Shown one piece after another: positions 5,743 through 6,394 of a DNA stretch of 6,394 nt (positions are counted from its first letter, which is position 1; every line of letters begins with the position of its first letter). The stretch is from positions 1 through 6,394 of the forward strand of contig JARIAA010000020.1 of NCBI GenBank assembly GCA_029264635.1, given 5' to 3'. Below the pieces are notes generated by a model. It had not been told where the DNA came from, made no database searches, and worked only from the letters and a program-made list of their open reading frames with translations. The translations under genes were made by a program, and so were the position numbers. This stretch comes from Psychrobacter sp. (GTDB lineage: Bacteria; Pseudomonadota; Gammaproteobacteria; Pseudomonadales; Moraxellaceae).

Positions 5743-6394
5743 ACTCGAGTAGTGCTGCAATCGTAGAAGACAGCGGTATAAAAAACAATCATCCGATTGT
5801 TGGTGACCGTATTATTGAAGGCGAGGGGACCAGTCAGGACGCATGGCAAAAATGGCACGGGCTGCAAGAGATGCCGCGATTAAATATCGCAAGAGATTTT
5901 CCAGCGCCGCAGCGGGTGTGTCTCTTTGCCCCGCATCCTGATGATGAGATTTTAGGCAGTGGCGGTCTGCTGCAACACTTAGCGGCTAATGGCAATCCTA
6001 TCTTGCTCATTCATGTGACTAATGGGACTCAAAGCCATCCAGACTCAAAGATTTATCCACCAGAAAAGCTCGATACGGTTCGTCCGCAAGAGAGTCTTGA
6101 GGCGTTAAAAGCATTAGGTATTGCATCTCACGTATCCATCATTGCTTTAGATTTAACAGATGGCAATGTGTTTGCTGAGCAAGAAAAGTTTCACCAAAAA
6201 CTGGCCGCTGTTATTCAGCCTGATGATATTTTAGTGGCGCCCTTTATTCATGATGGACATCCTGATCATGAGGCGACGGGGCAAGTGGTGACTACCTTTG
6301 CTAAGTTACACCATTTGGCCTGTTATCAAGTACTGATTTGGGCATGGCACTGGGCCAAACCTGCTGATAGCCGTATTCCTTGGCACTCTGCTGT
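5730..6394 (+). CDS. PIG-L family (LmbE-like) deacetylase, 3' end outside the window
   Basis: The open frame runs from ATG 5730 to the window end (221 codons) without a stop. PIG-L/LmbE proteins are zinc-dependent enzymes that remove N-acetyl groups from GlcNAc-type sugars or related small molecules. The zinc and catalytic motif is APHPDDEILG (67-76), with H69 and D72 the expected zinc ligands and D71 the expected general base. VRPQESLEALKALG follows (about 115-128), and the third ligand region is DGHPDHEATG (175-184). About 65 residues precede the first motif, including EGEGTSQDAW and WHGLQEMPRL, more than in minimal members such as MshB. The start is inside the previous gene, with GGGAAG (5721-5726) close upstream, and the 13-base overlap implies translational coupling. 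The substrate is unknown; sugar or glycolipid modification is an inference from the family. Confidence 0.88.
   Translation, partial: MATINSSSAAIVEDSGIKNNHPIVGDRIIEGEGTSQDAWQKWHGLQEMPRLNIARDFPAPQRVCLFAPHPDDEILGSGGLLQHLAANGNPILLIHVTNGTQSHPDSKIYPPEKLDTVRPQESLEALKALGIASHVSIIALDLTDGNVFAEQEKFHQKLAAVIQPDDILVAPFIHDGHPDHEATGQVVTTFAKLHHLACYQVLIWAWHWAKPADSRIPWHSA

Noticed and set aside
5643..5867. Minus-strand 74-codon open frame across the junction of the last two genes
   Set aside because: It is antisense to the real start of the PIG-L gene and the end of the acyl-CoA dehydrogenase-like gene, with no recognisable features.
1..6394. CRISPR array, toxin-antitoxin pair, riboswitch or retron-like RNA
   Set aside because: I searched by eye for regularly spaced repeats, paired small genes and structured leaders and found none beyond the listed dyads and the tRNA fragment.

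Overview
The window looks like chromosomal DNA from a gamma-proteobacterium of the Moraxellaceae, most likely Psychrobacter or a close relative. That placement is an inference from protein style, codon use and the otsB-otsA order; no database search was possible. The window has two halves of different character.

The left part (1 to about 1990) is AT-rich, gene-poor and full of debris. It starts with the last 25 codons of an IS3-type transposase. A catalytically headless piece of a lytic transglycosylase follows at once, in the same frame. Next comes about 400 bases without a gene, holding one short perfect dyad (661-676). At 801-850 there is the 3' half of a tRNA-Val(GAC), from anticodon stem through CCA, followed by a strong intrinsic terminator (866-901). 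The tRNA's 5' half is not recognisable. A 3' tRNA half that keeps its own terminator is the classic scar of integration at a tRNA gene, so the DNA to its left may be the end of a mobile island. Further on, 1392-1818 holds a small secreted or membrane-anchored protein gene broken by a frameshift exactly at a CTACA x4 repeat and by a later in-frame stop.

The right part (about 2000-6394) is a compact plus-strand operon of higher GC. It runs otsB (trehalose-6-phosphate phosphatase, GTG start), otsA (trehalose-6-phosphate synthase, 4-base ATGA overlap), an acyl-CoA dehydrogenase-like gene (13-base gap) and a PIG-L family deacetylase (13-base overlap, running off the window). OtsA makes trehalose-6-phosphate from UDP-glucose and glucose-6-phosphate, and OtsB dephosphorylates it to trehalose, a compatible solute for osmotic, cold and desiccation stress. 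The last two genes look like the start of a separate glycoconjugate or secondary-metabolite type cluster. Their tight coupling to otsBA suggests co-transcription, but a shared function is not proven.

I see no clearly new system. The points most worth checking are the tRNA-Val scar, the CTACA repeat pseudogene with its possible history of phase variation, the insertions that lengthen OtsA and OtsB, and the otsBA plus acyl-CoA dehydrogenase-like plus PIG-L arrangement.
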